Part shown: positions 33,636-41,491 of the stretch, piece after piece
Layout: every line of letters starts with the position of its first letter
Numbering within the stretch: position 1 is the stretch's first letter
Assembly (NCBI RefSeq): GCF_013664685.1
Contig: NZ_JAAKDE010000025.1
Location: 1 to 55,153 of the forward strand
Length of the DNA stretch: 55,153 nt
Reading direction: 5' to 3'
Source: Capillibacterium thermochitinicola
Lineage (GTDB): Bacteria > Bacillota > UBA4882 > UBA10575
The notes under the pieces: generated by a model
What the model saw: the letters and a program-made list of their open reading frames with translations, nothing else
The model's database searches: none
Told to the model about the DNA's origin: nothing
Position numbers and translations under genes: made by a program

Positions 33636-34744
33636 AAAGGAAGGCGCTTCTCTTCTGTCTATTCCCCTTAATCCTGATGGGTTGCTGGAATGCGGAAGAC
33701 ATCAACGACCGGGTGCTTGTTTTGGCCGCCGGGTTGGACCAAGGGGAGAACGGACGGCTCCGCCTGTCGGTGCAGGTTCCGATTGTGGAGGAACTATTGC
33801 CGATCTTTGGGAGTCCGCAGGTGAACAAAGGGTCGTTTGCGGTCTTGACCGCCGAAGGGGAGAGTATCATTGGCGCGGTACCGACACTCCAGAGCAAAAC
33901 CCAACGGACGCTTTTTTTCGGACATATGAAGACGGTACTCATCGCCGAGGAATTGGCCGCGGCCGGTCTAAAAAGCATCATTGACGCCCTTCGGCGGCAC
34001 CCGGGAGTTCCACCCCAGGCCCATGTTCTCCTGGTCAAGGATGAGGCGGCGGCCATGTTGAGCCATGCTCTATGGCATAAGGGGATTCCGGGAATCAGTT
34101 TGGTTACCTTCTTTCATGCGCAGGGGAAGCGGGACCAGGCGTTTGATCAGCCTGTATGGCGATTGGTCCGTAATATCAGCCTGCCAACGCAAGATGCTTT
34201 TCTACCGATTCTGGAGTATGATACGGACGAGGAGACTTTTATTATCGAAGGTTTAGGAGTGTTACATGACGACCGTCTGGTCGGGGAGTTGTCGGGGGAG
34301 GAAGCCCGGATGTTTGGGCTCCTCAGCGGGAATACCCGGAGTGCCTACCTCAATTTGCCCATCTCCGAGTACGGCTGGGTTGCCATGCGCCAAGTCCGGG
34401 CAAAAACCAAAATAGGCTACAAAAAAACCCGGACGGGGCCGGTGATCACCATTGATGTTAAAGCCCATGGTTGTCTCATCGAATCGACAAAAATGGCGGT
34501 TAGACTGAACCGGGAAGACCGGCAGCGGATTGACCATGCGGTCAGTACCCACCTGGAACGGGAGATGCGCAAGACCCTCCAAAAACTGCAAGGGCTTGGT
34601 GCAGACCTTCTAGCCCTCGGGGAAATGTACCGTGTTCATAATGCCTCGACTTGGGAACCCTCTGCTTGGGAACGGATTTACCCGGAGATTCCCATCGAAG
34701 TGAAGGTCGAGTTCACCGTGGACAACTACGGTATCTTGCGGTAA
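33632..34744 (+). CDS. Ger(x)C family germination lipoprotein
   Basis: A 370-residue lipoprotein. The signal peptide ends in a lipobox, LILMGCWNAEDIND, with Cys18 and the family-typical CWNAEDIND start. Conserved family segments include VLAAGLDQGENGRLRLSVQV, TLFFGHMKTVLIAEE and, near the end, RIYPEIPIEVKVEFTVDNYG. It is the C subunit of the receptor, on the outer face of the spore inner membrane. ATG overlaps the B stop (ATGA). Strong evidence for an endospore former. Confidence 0.92.
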   Translation: MKRKALLFCLFPLILMGCWNAEDINDRVLVLAAGLDQGENGRLRLSVQVPIVEELLPIFGSPQVNKGSFAVLTAEGESIIGAVPTLQSKTQRTLFFGHMKTVLIAEELAAAGLKSIIDALRRHPGVPPQAHVLLVKDEAAAMLSHALWHKGIPGISLVTFFHAQGKRDQAFDQPVWRLVRNISLPTQDAFLPILEYDTDEETFIIEGLGVLHDDRLVGELSGEEARMFGLLSGNTRSAYLNLPISEYGWVAMRQVRAKTKIGYKKTRTGPVITIDVKAHGCLIESTKMAVRLNREDRQRIDHAVSTHLEREMRKTLQKLQGLGADLLALGEMYRVHNASTWEPSAWERIYPEIPIEVKVEFTVDNYGILR

Positions 34745-35089
34745 TCCGCGGCGGTTGGGGAAGAATGAGCTTCTTTTATGACTGACTTCTGCATATTATA
34801 ACCATGATGTTGGCAATGATTTCCGTGTTCATTCTACACTTTGGCGACAATTCATACAGATAGTCAACGGGATACTCCTTTCTTTAAATTTGTGCTCGCT
34901 TACTGTAATTTTACTAACGTTATTCGTTGTAAAAGAAAAAACTTCCTGCACTTTAAGGGCTTAGGGATATTTTGATGAAATGGTAAAGCGCTTTCCAGGA
35001 AATACTTGCAGGAAAGCGTTGTTTAATCGGTAATTCTTCTACGGGAAAACGGAGCTTGCCTCCGTTGCTCCTAGAAAGGGGGGATGACA
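34745..35089. other. 345-base intergenic region after the ger operon
   Basis: AT-rich, with no gene. Toward its right end TAAAGCGCTTTCC (34984-34996) and GGAAAGCGTT (35011-35020) form an 8-bp dyad CGCTTTCC/GGAAAGCG (34989-34996, 35011-35018) with a 14-base spacer. AAAGCGCTTT itself resembles the core of a CcpA/LacI-type operator, but the flanks deviate from the cre consensus. No convincing promoter or terminator. Confidence 0.45.
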
Positions 35090-35803
35090 GTGAATTCCAG
35101 TCTTAAAGTGGGTTTGATTCTTGGGGTATCATTGATTATTTCTGCAGTTATTTTTGGTTCCTATTTTTATCAGGCCCAGAGTCCCGGCCAGACCATCAGT
35201 GTGGTGGGGGCGGCTTCCAAGGACTTTGAGGCGGATCAGGTGAAGTGGACGCTCAATATCGAAGAGGAAGTTTTGGGTAATGATCTGACGGCCGGTTACG
35301 TGAAACTCCAGGCGATCCGGGAAAAGATCTTTGCACTGCTTGCCACAAAAGGTATCGACCGTGAAAGTATTACCATGAAGCCGGCCTACGTCTATAAGGA
35401 GTATGATTACAACGGAAACTCCCGGGTTTTTCGGGGTTACCAATTCCAACAGACAATCTACGTGATCACCGACCAGGTGGACGCGGTTGAAGCGCTGGCC
35501 TTTGATCCGGTGGAACTGCTGGATGGGGGGACGATCAACTCGACTTTGGAATATTTCTATACCGGCATTGATGAACTCAAAAAGGAACTGGTGGGGGAAG
35601 CAACCAGAAATGCCCGGGAACGGGCGGAGAAAATGGTGGAGCAGACCGATGTGAAAGTTGGCAAGATCGTGTCTGTCCGTTCCGGCGTGTTTCAGATCAC
35701 CGAACCCAATTCGACCAGGGTTGAAGCGGCCGGCATCCATGATACTTCGACCCGTCGGCAACAGATCCGGGTTACGGCCCATGTGACGTTTAATTTGAAA
35801 TGA
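35090..35803 (+). CDS. SIMPL-domain (DUF541) secreted or membrane-anchored protein
   Basis: A 237-residue protein with an N-terminal hydrophobic segment (VGLILGVSLIISAVIFGSYF) acting as anchor or signal. Then comes the SIMPL/DUF541 fold: ISVVGAASKDFEADQVKWTL, RGYQFQQTIYVITDQVD and ARERAEKMVEQTDVKVGKIV, ending TAHVTFNLK. Family function is poorly defined, linked to stress or envelope roles. GTG at 35090 is preferred since AAAGGGGGG ends six bases before it; ATG at 35084 directly abuts that site. Confidence 0.88.
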   Translation: MNSSLKVGLILGVSLIISAVIFGSYFYQAQSPGQTISVVGAASKDFEADQVKWTLNIEEEVLGNDLTAGYVKLQAIREKIFALLATKGIDRESITMKPAYVYKEYDYNGNSRVFRGYQFQQTIYVITDQVDAVEALAFDPVELLDGGTINSTLEYFYTGIDELKKELVGEATRNARERAEKMVEQTDVKVGKIVSVRSGVFQITEPNSTRVEAAGIHDTSTRRQQIRVTAHVTFNLK

Positions 35804-35845
35804 AATAATACGCCCGATCGTCTTACAATAATCTTAAACGACTAG

Positions 35846-35876
35846 ACCCGGGGGTTCATAGACCTCCGGGTTTTTT
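35846..35876 (+). terminator. Intrinsic terminator after the SIMPL-domain gene
   Basis: ACCCGGGGGT (35846-35855) and ACCTCCGGGT (35862-35871) form a 10-bp stem with one G-T pair, followed by TTTTTT. Confidence 0.9.
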
Positions 35877-36046
35877 GCCGGCTTTATGTGGATGGAATTT
35901 TGAAGCAGGAATCAAATGGTTGACCAAGAAATAATCCCGATCGAGCGGTCGAATTGGCAATACTATAAAAAATCTGCTCAAAATACTAGATTATCTGCCG
36001 AAACCGGTCTGGTTTGGGCAGTGGTTTACTACAAGGAGGTACGAGC

Positions 36047-37693
36047 ATGGCGGAACGAGTGATCCATCCTCTTGCGGGGCAGCAGGCCCGGCCGGAGGAC
36101 CTTTATACCAGGGAACAGATTACCACTTGGTACGAGAACCCCGGCGGCCCATTACAGCCCATCAAAAACGGAACGTCCGGACACCGGGGCCATACCGGGG
36201 TGGGGTTCTCCCAGTTTCATGTGGCGGCCATGACCCAGGCGTTGGTTGATATCCGGCGCGAGCGGGGTACGTTTGGGCCGGTGCTCCCGGAAGAACTTAA
36301 GGACAAACCCCTCGGCCCGTTGGTGATGGGCAAGGATGTCCGTTTCGCTTCGGATCTGGCCCAACAAACCGCGGTGGAGGTTTTTGCCGGGAACGGGATG
36401 AAGGTTCTGCTCCACCGGGGCGGGCGGAGTACACCGACCCCGGTTGTTTCCCACGCGATCCTGAGCCGGGTTGCCCGGGGCGAGAAGGTGGAAGGGGTAA
36501 TTATCACTGCTTCCCATAACCCCCCGGAGGATGCGGGGTATAAGAGTAACGGGTTGGACGGCGGGCCCAATACCCGCACCGCCCCCATTGATGAAAAAGG
36601 CAACTACTATCTTGAGCATCGCGACCAGATTAAACGCCTGCCCTACCAGGCCGCCGTGGAGAAGGGACTGGTTGAAGAGATCGACCTGATCACCCCCTAC
36701 GTGCGGGAACTCGGCGGGGTGGTCGATATGGACCGGATTAAAAAGGAGCGCTTTGCCGTTACCCCCCTGGGCGGGTCGGCCCATGGCTACTATGAGGCGG
36801 TTAATGCGATGTACGGTACCCAAATCGAGGTAGTCCTTGCGGAGCCGGATCCCACCTCTTCCAACCGGACCTATGACTGGGACGGCAAGTTACGTGGGGA
36901 CCCCTCCTCCCACTATGTGATGATGGCGGTGCAGGGGATCCGGGAAAAACTGCGGGTCCCCTTCATCGGGGCCAATGATAATGATGCGGACCGGTTTGGC
37001 GGTGAGGACGGGACCGGGATTTTAAACCCCAACCATGTTCTGTGTGTGCTCTTCGACTATCTGGCGGCCCACCGGGACTTTCCGGCGGCGATGGGGGTCG
37101 GGCGTACTATTGGCACGACCCACCTGTTGGACCGGATTGCGGCCCACTACGGCCGTCCGGCCTATGAGGTCAATGTCGGCTTTAAGCACTACGTGGCGGG
37201 GTTACAGGCCGGGAAATACGTCTTGGCCGGGGAAGAGAGCGCCGGGGTTTCCTTCCCGCGCCGGGACGGCAGCCTCTGGGTGACGGAAAAGGACGGGATC
37301 GCCGCGGTGCTCTTGATGATGGAAGTCATCGCCACCACCGGTAAAGATATTGGCACCCTCTACCGGGAGTTGGAGAAGCAGTACGGTCCTTATCAGTATG
37401 AGCGGGAGGACCAGCCCGCCCGGCCGGAGCAGAAGGCGCGCTTAATGCAACTGGCGGCCGACCCGAACCAGGTCAAGGCGCTTCTGTTCGGGAAGAAGGT
37501 GGCGGGACGGACGATTGAGCGGCTGGTGATCGGGGATGGCATTAAAGTGGTTTTATCCGGCGGTGTTTGGGTCCTGAAACGGGCTTCCGGAACCGAAAAC
37601 ATCATCAAGGATTACCGCGAAGAACTGGGCGAGTCCCTGGCAACGGCGCGCAAAGCCTCGGAGGAGATCGGTGCTTATTTGGGGCTGAATTAA
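36047..37693 (+). CDS. pgm: Alpha-D-glucose phosphate-specific phosphoglucomutase
   Basis: A 548-residue cytoplasmic enzyme interconverting glucose 1- and 6-phosphate. It belongs to the Pgm class: NGTSGHRGHTGVGFS near the N-terminus, the phosphoserine loop VIITASHNPPEDAGYKSNG, the metal-binding GANDNDADRFGGEDG, the sugar-binding AGEESAGVSFPRRDG and the C-terminal phosphate-binding KRASGTENIIKDY. ATG at 36047 follows AAGGAGG. Single-gene unit. It connects alpha-glucose 1-phosphate and glycogen or nucleotide-sugar pools to glycolysis, separate from beta-PGM at 4067. Confidence 0.95.
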   Translation: MAERVIHPLAGQQARPEDLYTREQITTWYENPGGPLQPIKNGTSGHRGHTGVGFSQFHVAAMTQALVDIRRERGTFGPVLPEELKDKPLGPLVMGKDVRFASDLAQQTAVEVFAGNGMKVLLHRGGRSTPTPVVSHAILSRVARGEKVEGVIITASHNPPEDAGYKSNGLDGGPNTRTAPIDEKGNYYLEHRDQIKRLPYQAAVEKGLVEEIDLITPYVRELGGVVDMDRIKKERFAVTPLGGSAHGYYEAVNAMYGTQIEVVLAEPDPTSSNRTYDWDGKLRGDPSSHYVMMAVQGIREKLRVPFIGANDNDADRFGGEDGTGILNPNHVLCVLFDYLAAHRDFPAAMGVGRTIGTTHLLDRIAAHYGRPAYEVNVGFKHYVAGLQAGKYVLAGEESAGVSFPRRDGSLWVTEKDGIAAVLLMMEVIATTGKDIGTLYRELEKQYGPYQYEREDQPARPEQKARLMQLAADPNQVKALLFGKKVAGRTIERLVIGDGIKVVLSGGVWVLKRASGTENIIKDYREELGESLATARKASEEIGAYLGLN

Positions 37694-37810
37694 ATATAAA
37701 TATAAAAATATACAATTAAAGGGTAAACCGGTACTGCTTTTACCTCCCCAGTTGTTTGAAGCCTGATGGTGCGCTTGCCAGACTAACGCAAGAGCAAGGA
37801 GGGAAGAGGA

Positions 37811-38365
37811 ATGCCAAAGCTACATATTGACGAACGGGTGGAGGTCATCCATGGCGACATTACCAAGGTCGAAGTCGATGCCATTGTCAACGCCGCCAAC
37901 AGCAGTCTCTTGGGGGGCGGCGGCGTGGACGGGGCGATCCACCGGGCGGGCGGACCGGCGATCCTGGCCGAATGCATAAAGATCCGGGAGAAGCAAGGGG
38001 GTTGTCCCACCGGGGAAGCGGTGATCACCACGGCGGGGCGGTTGCCGGCGAAATATGTGTTCCACACCGTGGGGCCGGTTTGGCGCGGCGGGGAAAAAGA
38101 TGAACCGCGGCTGCTGGCCAATTGCTACCGGAACAGCTTGGCGCTGGCGGTGAAAAACGCGGTGAAGACCATTGCCTTTCCCAACATCAGTACCGGGGTT
38201 TACCGCTTCCCCAAGGAACTGGCTGCGGAGATTGCCCTTAAGACCGTGGCTGCTTTCTTGCAAGAGAATCAACAGATTAAAAAGGTTTACTTTGTCTGTT
38301 TCGACGGGGAGAATTATGAGCTTTATCTAAGAAAAATTGACGAATTGAAGGCGCGCGCCGGTTAA
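37811..38365 (+). CDS. Macro-domain protein (O-acetyl-ADP-ribose deacetylase type)
   Basis: A 184-residue single macro domain. [23 protein letters not shown]-type start, [14 protein letters not shown] (ADP-ribose binding) and [19 protein letters not shown] are the YmdB/MacroD-class motifs. It should bind or hydrolyse O-acetyl-ADP-ribose or mono-ADP-ribosyl groups. ATG follows AAGGAGGGAAGAGGA. The cupin gene follows 92 bases later with no terminator between, so they may be co-transcribed. Confidence 0.94.
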   Translation: MPKLHIDERVEVIHGDITKVEVDAIVNAANSSLLGGGGVDGAIHRAGGPAILAECIKIREKQGGCPTGEAVITTAGRLPAKYVFHTVGPVWRGGEKDEPRLLANCYRNSLALAVKNAVKTIAFPNISTGVYRFPKELAAEIALKTVAAFLQENQQIKKVYFVCFDGENYELYLRKIDELKARAG

Positions 38366-38457
38366 GTAGAGGCCAGGAGGACAAGGAATACGCTCTCATC
38401 AGGAAGGGCTTACTATGAAAGAGGATTAGGAAGAAACGAACCAAAGGAGGACCACCC

Positions 38458-38808
38458 ATGATTCGGCGAAGTCAAGAAAGAGTAGTAACGTTTAAAGAAA
38501 ACGTCTTTCAAGGCGAAGGAGGAGTCACGATCCGGAACCTGCTCAACGGTCCGGAAGAAATGTACGGGAAAGGGCGGGCTTTTGCCCACAATACACTGGA
38601 GCCCGGATGCTCCATTGGGTACCATGTTCACCAGAACGAGGGAGAAGCCTATTATATTCTCAGCGGCACCGGTGAGTTCAACGATAACGGGAACATTACT
38701 ACCGTGACGGCCGGTGATGTGACCTTTACCGGGGCCGGGGAAGGACATGGCCTGAAGAACATCGGTTCCGAACCTTTGGAGTTTATTGCGTTGATTATCT
38801 ATCAATAA
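38458..38808 (+). CDS. Small cupin-domain protein
   Basis: A 116-residue single-domain cupin. Motif 1 SIGYHVHQNEGEAYYILSG and motif 2 GDVTFTGAGEGHGLKN carry His and Glu metal ligands (His-x-His, Glu, His). Ligand or reaction unknown; such small cupins act as sugar isomerases, mannose-6-phosphate isomerase-like proteins or sensors. ATG follows AAAGGAGG. Confidence 0.9.
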   Translation: MIRRSQERVVTFKENVFQGEGGVTIRNLLNGPEEMYGKGRAFAHNTLEPGCSIGYHVHQNEGEAYYILSGTGEFNDNGNITTVTAGDVTFTGAGEGHGLKNIGSEPLEFIALIIYQ

Positions 38809-38901
38809 CGAAACCGGCCGGGAAATTGCCGGGGTTTTGCGGATTACTTATTTGCGAAAGGCAATTCAACATTAGGCGTGGCCATGGCGGCTTTTGCGGA
38901 A

Positions 38902-38937
38902 AAACCCGGGGTCTAAGCACCCGGGTTTATATTTTAT
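38902..38937. terminator. Bidirectional terminator between cupin and tetR genes
   Basis: AAACCCGGG (38902-38910) and CCCGGGTTT (38920-38928) pair, with TTTATATTTTATT on the plus strand and TTTTTCC on the minus strand. The flanking genes converge. Confidence 0.85.
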
Positions 38938-38978
38938 TGGGATATCTCCTGTGTTCTACGGTTCTGATGCATGCAAAC

Positions 38979-39632
38979 TCAATCTTGTAAATAAAGCGCG
39001 CCTTTGACAAACTTCATCAGTTGTTCCACCAAAAGCTCATCATCGGCAAAAACCTCGTCGCCCACAAACATTTTCAGCCGTTCTTTGTAGTAATCACAGG
39101 TGTAGGAGAATTGCAGCAGGATAAAAAGGTTGTCGAGGAAGAAGGCAAAATATTTGGGGTTGATGTTTTTCCGGGCGGCCTCATTTTTCTGGGCCTCTTC
39201 GATAAAAGCCGCATACAGGTGAGCGGTAACTCCTTCGATCTGTTCAACGATCGTCCGGACAAATTCGCCATTGTTCTCGGTGGTCATCCGGTTATACAGT
39301 TTGGTCAGATAAACGTTTTCCCGGGAATGGAACTGAATGGCCCGGATGATCTTTTCCACCGTACTCAAAAAATCCATCTTCTGACTGATGATCTCGTTTA
39401 GGGCCGTTGTCAGCTTGTCCACGGAAATGCTGACCGTCATCATGTAAAGATCGTGCTTGTTCTTGAAGTACTTATACATCGACCCCACACTGATGCCGGC
39501 TTTTTTCGCAATGATATTGATGTTTGCGCCTTCAAAGCCATGCTCGGCAAATTCGATGATGGCGGTTTGGAGTATTTTCTCCTGTTTGTCGGCCGGGAGT
39601 TTGCCGAAAGAGGCTGTCTTTAAAAGAAGCAT
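38979..39632 (-). CDS. TetR-family transcriptional regulator
   Basis: A 217-residue regulator with the N-terminal TetR helix-turn-helix (QEKILQTAIIEFAEHGFEGA, then NINIIAKKAGISVGSMYKYF) and a variable helical ligand domain. Divergent from the aminotransferase operon, whose leader holds a matching palindrome (39954-39971), so it probably represses that operon until a small ligand binds. ATG follows GAGGTGACGAGCTA. Confidence 0.92.
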   Translation of the reverse strand: MLLLKTASFGKLPADKQEKILQTAIIEFAEHGFEGANINIIAKKAGISVGSMYKYFKNKHDLYMMTVSISVDKLTTALNEIISQKMDFLSTVEKIIRAIQFHSRENVYLTKLYNRMTTENNGEFVRTIVEQIEGVTAHLYAAFIEEAQKNEAARKNINPKYFAFFLDNLFILLQFSYTCDYYKERLKMFVGDEVFADDELLVEQLMKFVKGALYLQD

Positions 39633-39765
39633 TAGCTCGTCACCTCAAGACAGAGAATAAATCCCCGCTTTTGCCACGCCTCTGCGAATCGGCGCGAGCG
39701 CGGAGCGATAGTTCACGAAAGACCGGATAGCTTAAGGAAAAGTTCCAACGGTGCAGTTTATCTAG

Positions 39766-39795
39766 ATTATAACACGCCGGCCCCCGGAGCGACAA
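39766..39795 (-). promoter_or_regulatory. Promoter of the tetR gene
   Basis: On the minus strand TTGTCG and TATAAT are separated by 18 bases. Confidence 0.6.
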
Positions 39796-39915
39796 TTGCG
39801 CCTGTTTAAGGTGGTTTTTGAAGATAAAACCGGTGATGACGGGTTTCCCTTCGTTTCAGTGGTTTCCGAAGAGAAGCCGGGCTCGGCATGAGAAAAAGTT
39901 AATAAAAGGTTATAA

Positions 39916-39944
39916 TTGACTGAAGCAGAATATAATGGTAATAT
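39916..39944 (+). promoter_or_regulatory. Promoter of the aminotransferase-aldolase-kinase operon
   Basis: TTGACT (39916-39921) and TAATAT (39939-39944) with a 17-base spacer; the start point would fall just before the operator. A TATAAT at 39931 is too close to this -35 to pair with it. Confidence 0.55.
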
Positions 39945-39953
39945 GTAGGTAAA

Positions 39954-39971
39954 TGAGTGAGCGTTCACTCA
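39954..39971. promoter_or_regulatory. Palindromic operator, probable TetR-type repressor site
   Basis: TGAGTGA and TCACTCA are a perfect inverted repeat around GCGT. Position right at or after the predicted transcription start is classic for repression. Size and style match TetR-family operators. Confidence 0.8.
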
Positions 39972-40003
39972 CCAAGAGAATTTGGCGAAGAGGGGGAAGG
40001 AAA

Positions 40004-41479
40004 ATGGGCGAAACCTTTGCCATCTCCAAATACCATGATGCCGACCAGATCATCAAACAACTGGACAATTTAATCAAACAACCAATCCACACCATCCGGC
40101 CGGATAAACTCCAAGATTACGTGGAGAACTATTTTAATAAAAAATGCGCCAAATCAAAGGCGATGATTGAAGAAGCCCAAAAGGTGATCCCGGGCGGCGT
40201 CCAACACAACTTGGCCTTTAACTATCCGTTTCCTTTGGTGATCACCAAAGCGGAAGGGCCATACCTCTATGACCTGGACGGCAACCGCTATTATGATTTT
40301 TTACAAGCGGGGGGCCCGACGGTGCTGGGAAGTAACCCCGTCTCGGTAAGGTCGAAGGTGATTGAACTTTTAAATGAATGCGGCCCTTCAACCGGACTTT
40401 TCCACGAGTATGAGTATAAACTGGCCAAAAAGATCGCCGACCATTTCAAAACGGTCGAGATGTTCCGGATGCTCGGTTCCGGGACGGAAGCCTGTATGGC
40501 CGCGATCCGGGTGGCCCGGCTGGCGACGAAAAAGAAGTATATTCTGAAGATGGGCGGGGCTTACCATGGTTGGAGTGACCAGTTGGCCTACGGGATCCGG
40601 GTACCCGGATCCAAGTGGACCCAGGCGGGGGGTGTCCCGCGGAATTGTTTCAGGTATACGCAGGAATTCTTCCCCAATGACCTTGATGATCTGGAGCGGA
40701 AACTCCGCCGTAATCAACTGCGCGGCGGGACGGCGGCGGTGATGATGGAACCGGTCGGGCCGGAAAGCGGCACCAGGCCGCTCCGCTATGACTTCAACAA
40801 AGGGGTGGAGGCTTTGTGCCGCAAGTACGGGGCCCTCTTGATCTTTGATGAAGTGGTGACCGCCTTCCGGATCGGCATGTCGGGGGCCCAAGGTTATTTT
40901 GGGGTCTCCCCGGACTTGACCGTCTTTGGCAAAGCGGTGGCCGGGGGCTATCCGGGCGCCGGCGGCCTCGGCGGGAAAAAAGAATACATGAAACACCTCA
41001 GCGCCGGTATCGCCGGGGGCGGAAAACACAAGAAAGCTTTGGTCGGCGGGACGATGGCGGCCACCCCCTTAAGCTGTTTGGCCGGCTATTATACCCTCTG
41101 CGAGATTGAGCGGACCAACGCCATCCCCAAAGCCGGGCAGTTTGGGGACAAATTGACGGCGGGTTTGCAAAAATTGATTGAAAAGTATCATCTGCCGTTC
41201 GTCGCCTTTAACCAGGGTTCCATCTGCCACCTGGAGACGGTCGGCACCATGCACTTTGTCATCAACTGGCGCAAACCGTGGCAGATTCCGGCCGTGATCA
41301 AAGCCACCTCCGAACGGAAGAAAGAGATGGAACATATGGGTGCCGCCTATATGGCGGAAGGGATCATAACCTTGGCCGGGAGCCGGCTTTATACGAGTGC
41401 GGCTTATGAAGACGAGATGCTCCCGGATATCCTGGCCCGGTTCGAAAATGTCTTCCAAAACGTGGCGGTTAAGGTGTAA
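40004..41479 (+). CDS. Class III (GSA-aminomutase-like) PLP aminotransferase
   Basis: A 491-residue PLP enzyme. After a 55-residue N-terminal extension it follows glutamate-1-semialdehyde aminomutase and related omega-aminotransferases: VIPGGVQHNLAFNYPFPLVI, GSGTEACMAAIRVARLAT, LLIFDEVVTAFRIG with the PLP-ring Asp, and FGKAVAGGYPGAGGLGG with the PLP lysine. The aldolase, FGGY kinase and aldehyde dehydrogenase in the operon make haem synthesis unlikely; an amino-sugar or amino-polyol substrate is an inference. ATG at 40004 follows GGGGGAAGG; earlier in-frame codons overlap the operator. Confidence 0.85.
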   Translation: MGETFAISKYHDADQIIKQLDNLIKQPIHTIRPDKLQDYVENYFNKKCAKSKAMIEEAQKVIPGGVQHNLAFNYPFPLVITKAEGPYLYDLDGNRYYDFLQAGGPTVLGSNPVSVRSKVIELLNECGPSTGLFHEYEYKLAKKIADHFKTVEMFRMLGSGTEACMAAIRVARLATKKKYILKMGGAYHGWSDQLAYGIRVPGSKWTQAGGVPRNCFRYTQEFFPNDLDDLERKLRRNQLRGGTAAVMMEPVGPESGTRPLRYDFNKGVEALCRKYGALLIFDEVVTAFRIGMSGAQGYFGVSPDLTVFGKAVAGGYPGAGGLGGKKEYMKHLSAGIAGGGKHKKALVGGTMAATPLSCLAGYYTLCEIERTNAIPKAGQFGDKLTAGLQKLIEKYHLPFVAFNQGSICHLETVGTMHFVINWRKPWQIPAVIKATSERKKEMEHMGAAYMAEGIITLAGSRLYTSAAYEDEMLPDILARFENVFQNVAVKV

Positions 41480-41491
41480 GGGGAGGTTGTG

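Larger units (their letters stand above)
39633..40003. other. 371-base divergent control region
   Basis: Contains the tetR promoter, the aminotransferase-operon promoter and the palindromic operator, listed separately. No gene is seen. Confidence 0.7.

Noticed and set aside
35129-35782. 217-residue minus-strand frame opposite the SIMPL-domain gene
   Set aside because: Composition typical of antisense frames (many His, Arg, Phe), no domain, and the plus frame is a clear family member.
36152-36823. 223-residue minus-strand frame inside pgm
   Set aside because: Antisense shadow of the highly conserved phosphoglucomutase.
39931-39936. TATAAT as the -10 of the aminotransferase operon
   Set aside because: It lies only 9 bases from the TTGACT -35; TAATAT at 39939 has the proper 17-base spacing.
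40388-41029. 213-residue minus-strand frame inside the aminotransferase
   Set aside because: Antisense shadow; all PLP-enzyme motifs are on the plus strand.
40004-41479. Reading the class III aminotransferase as hemL (haem biosynthesis)
   Set aside because: Long N-terminal extension and an operon with aldolase, sugar kinase and aldehyde dehydrogenase under TetR control; no haem genes nearby.
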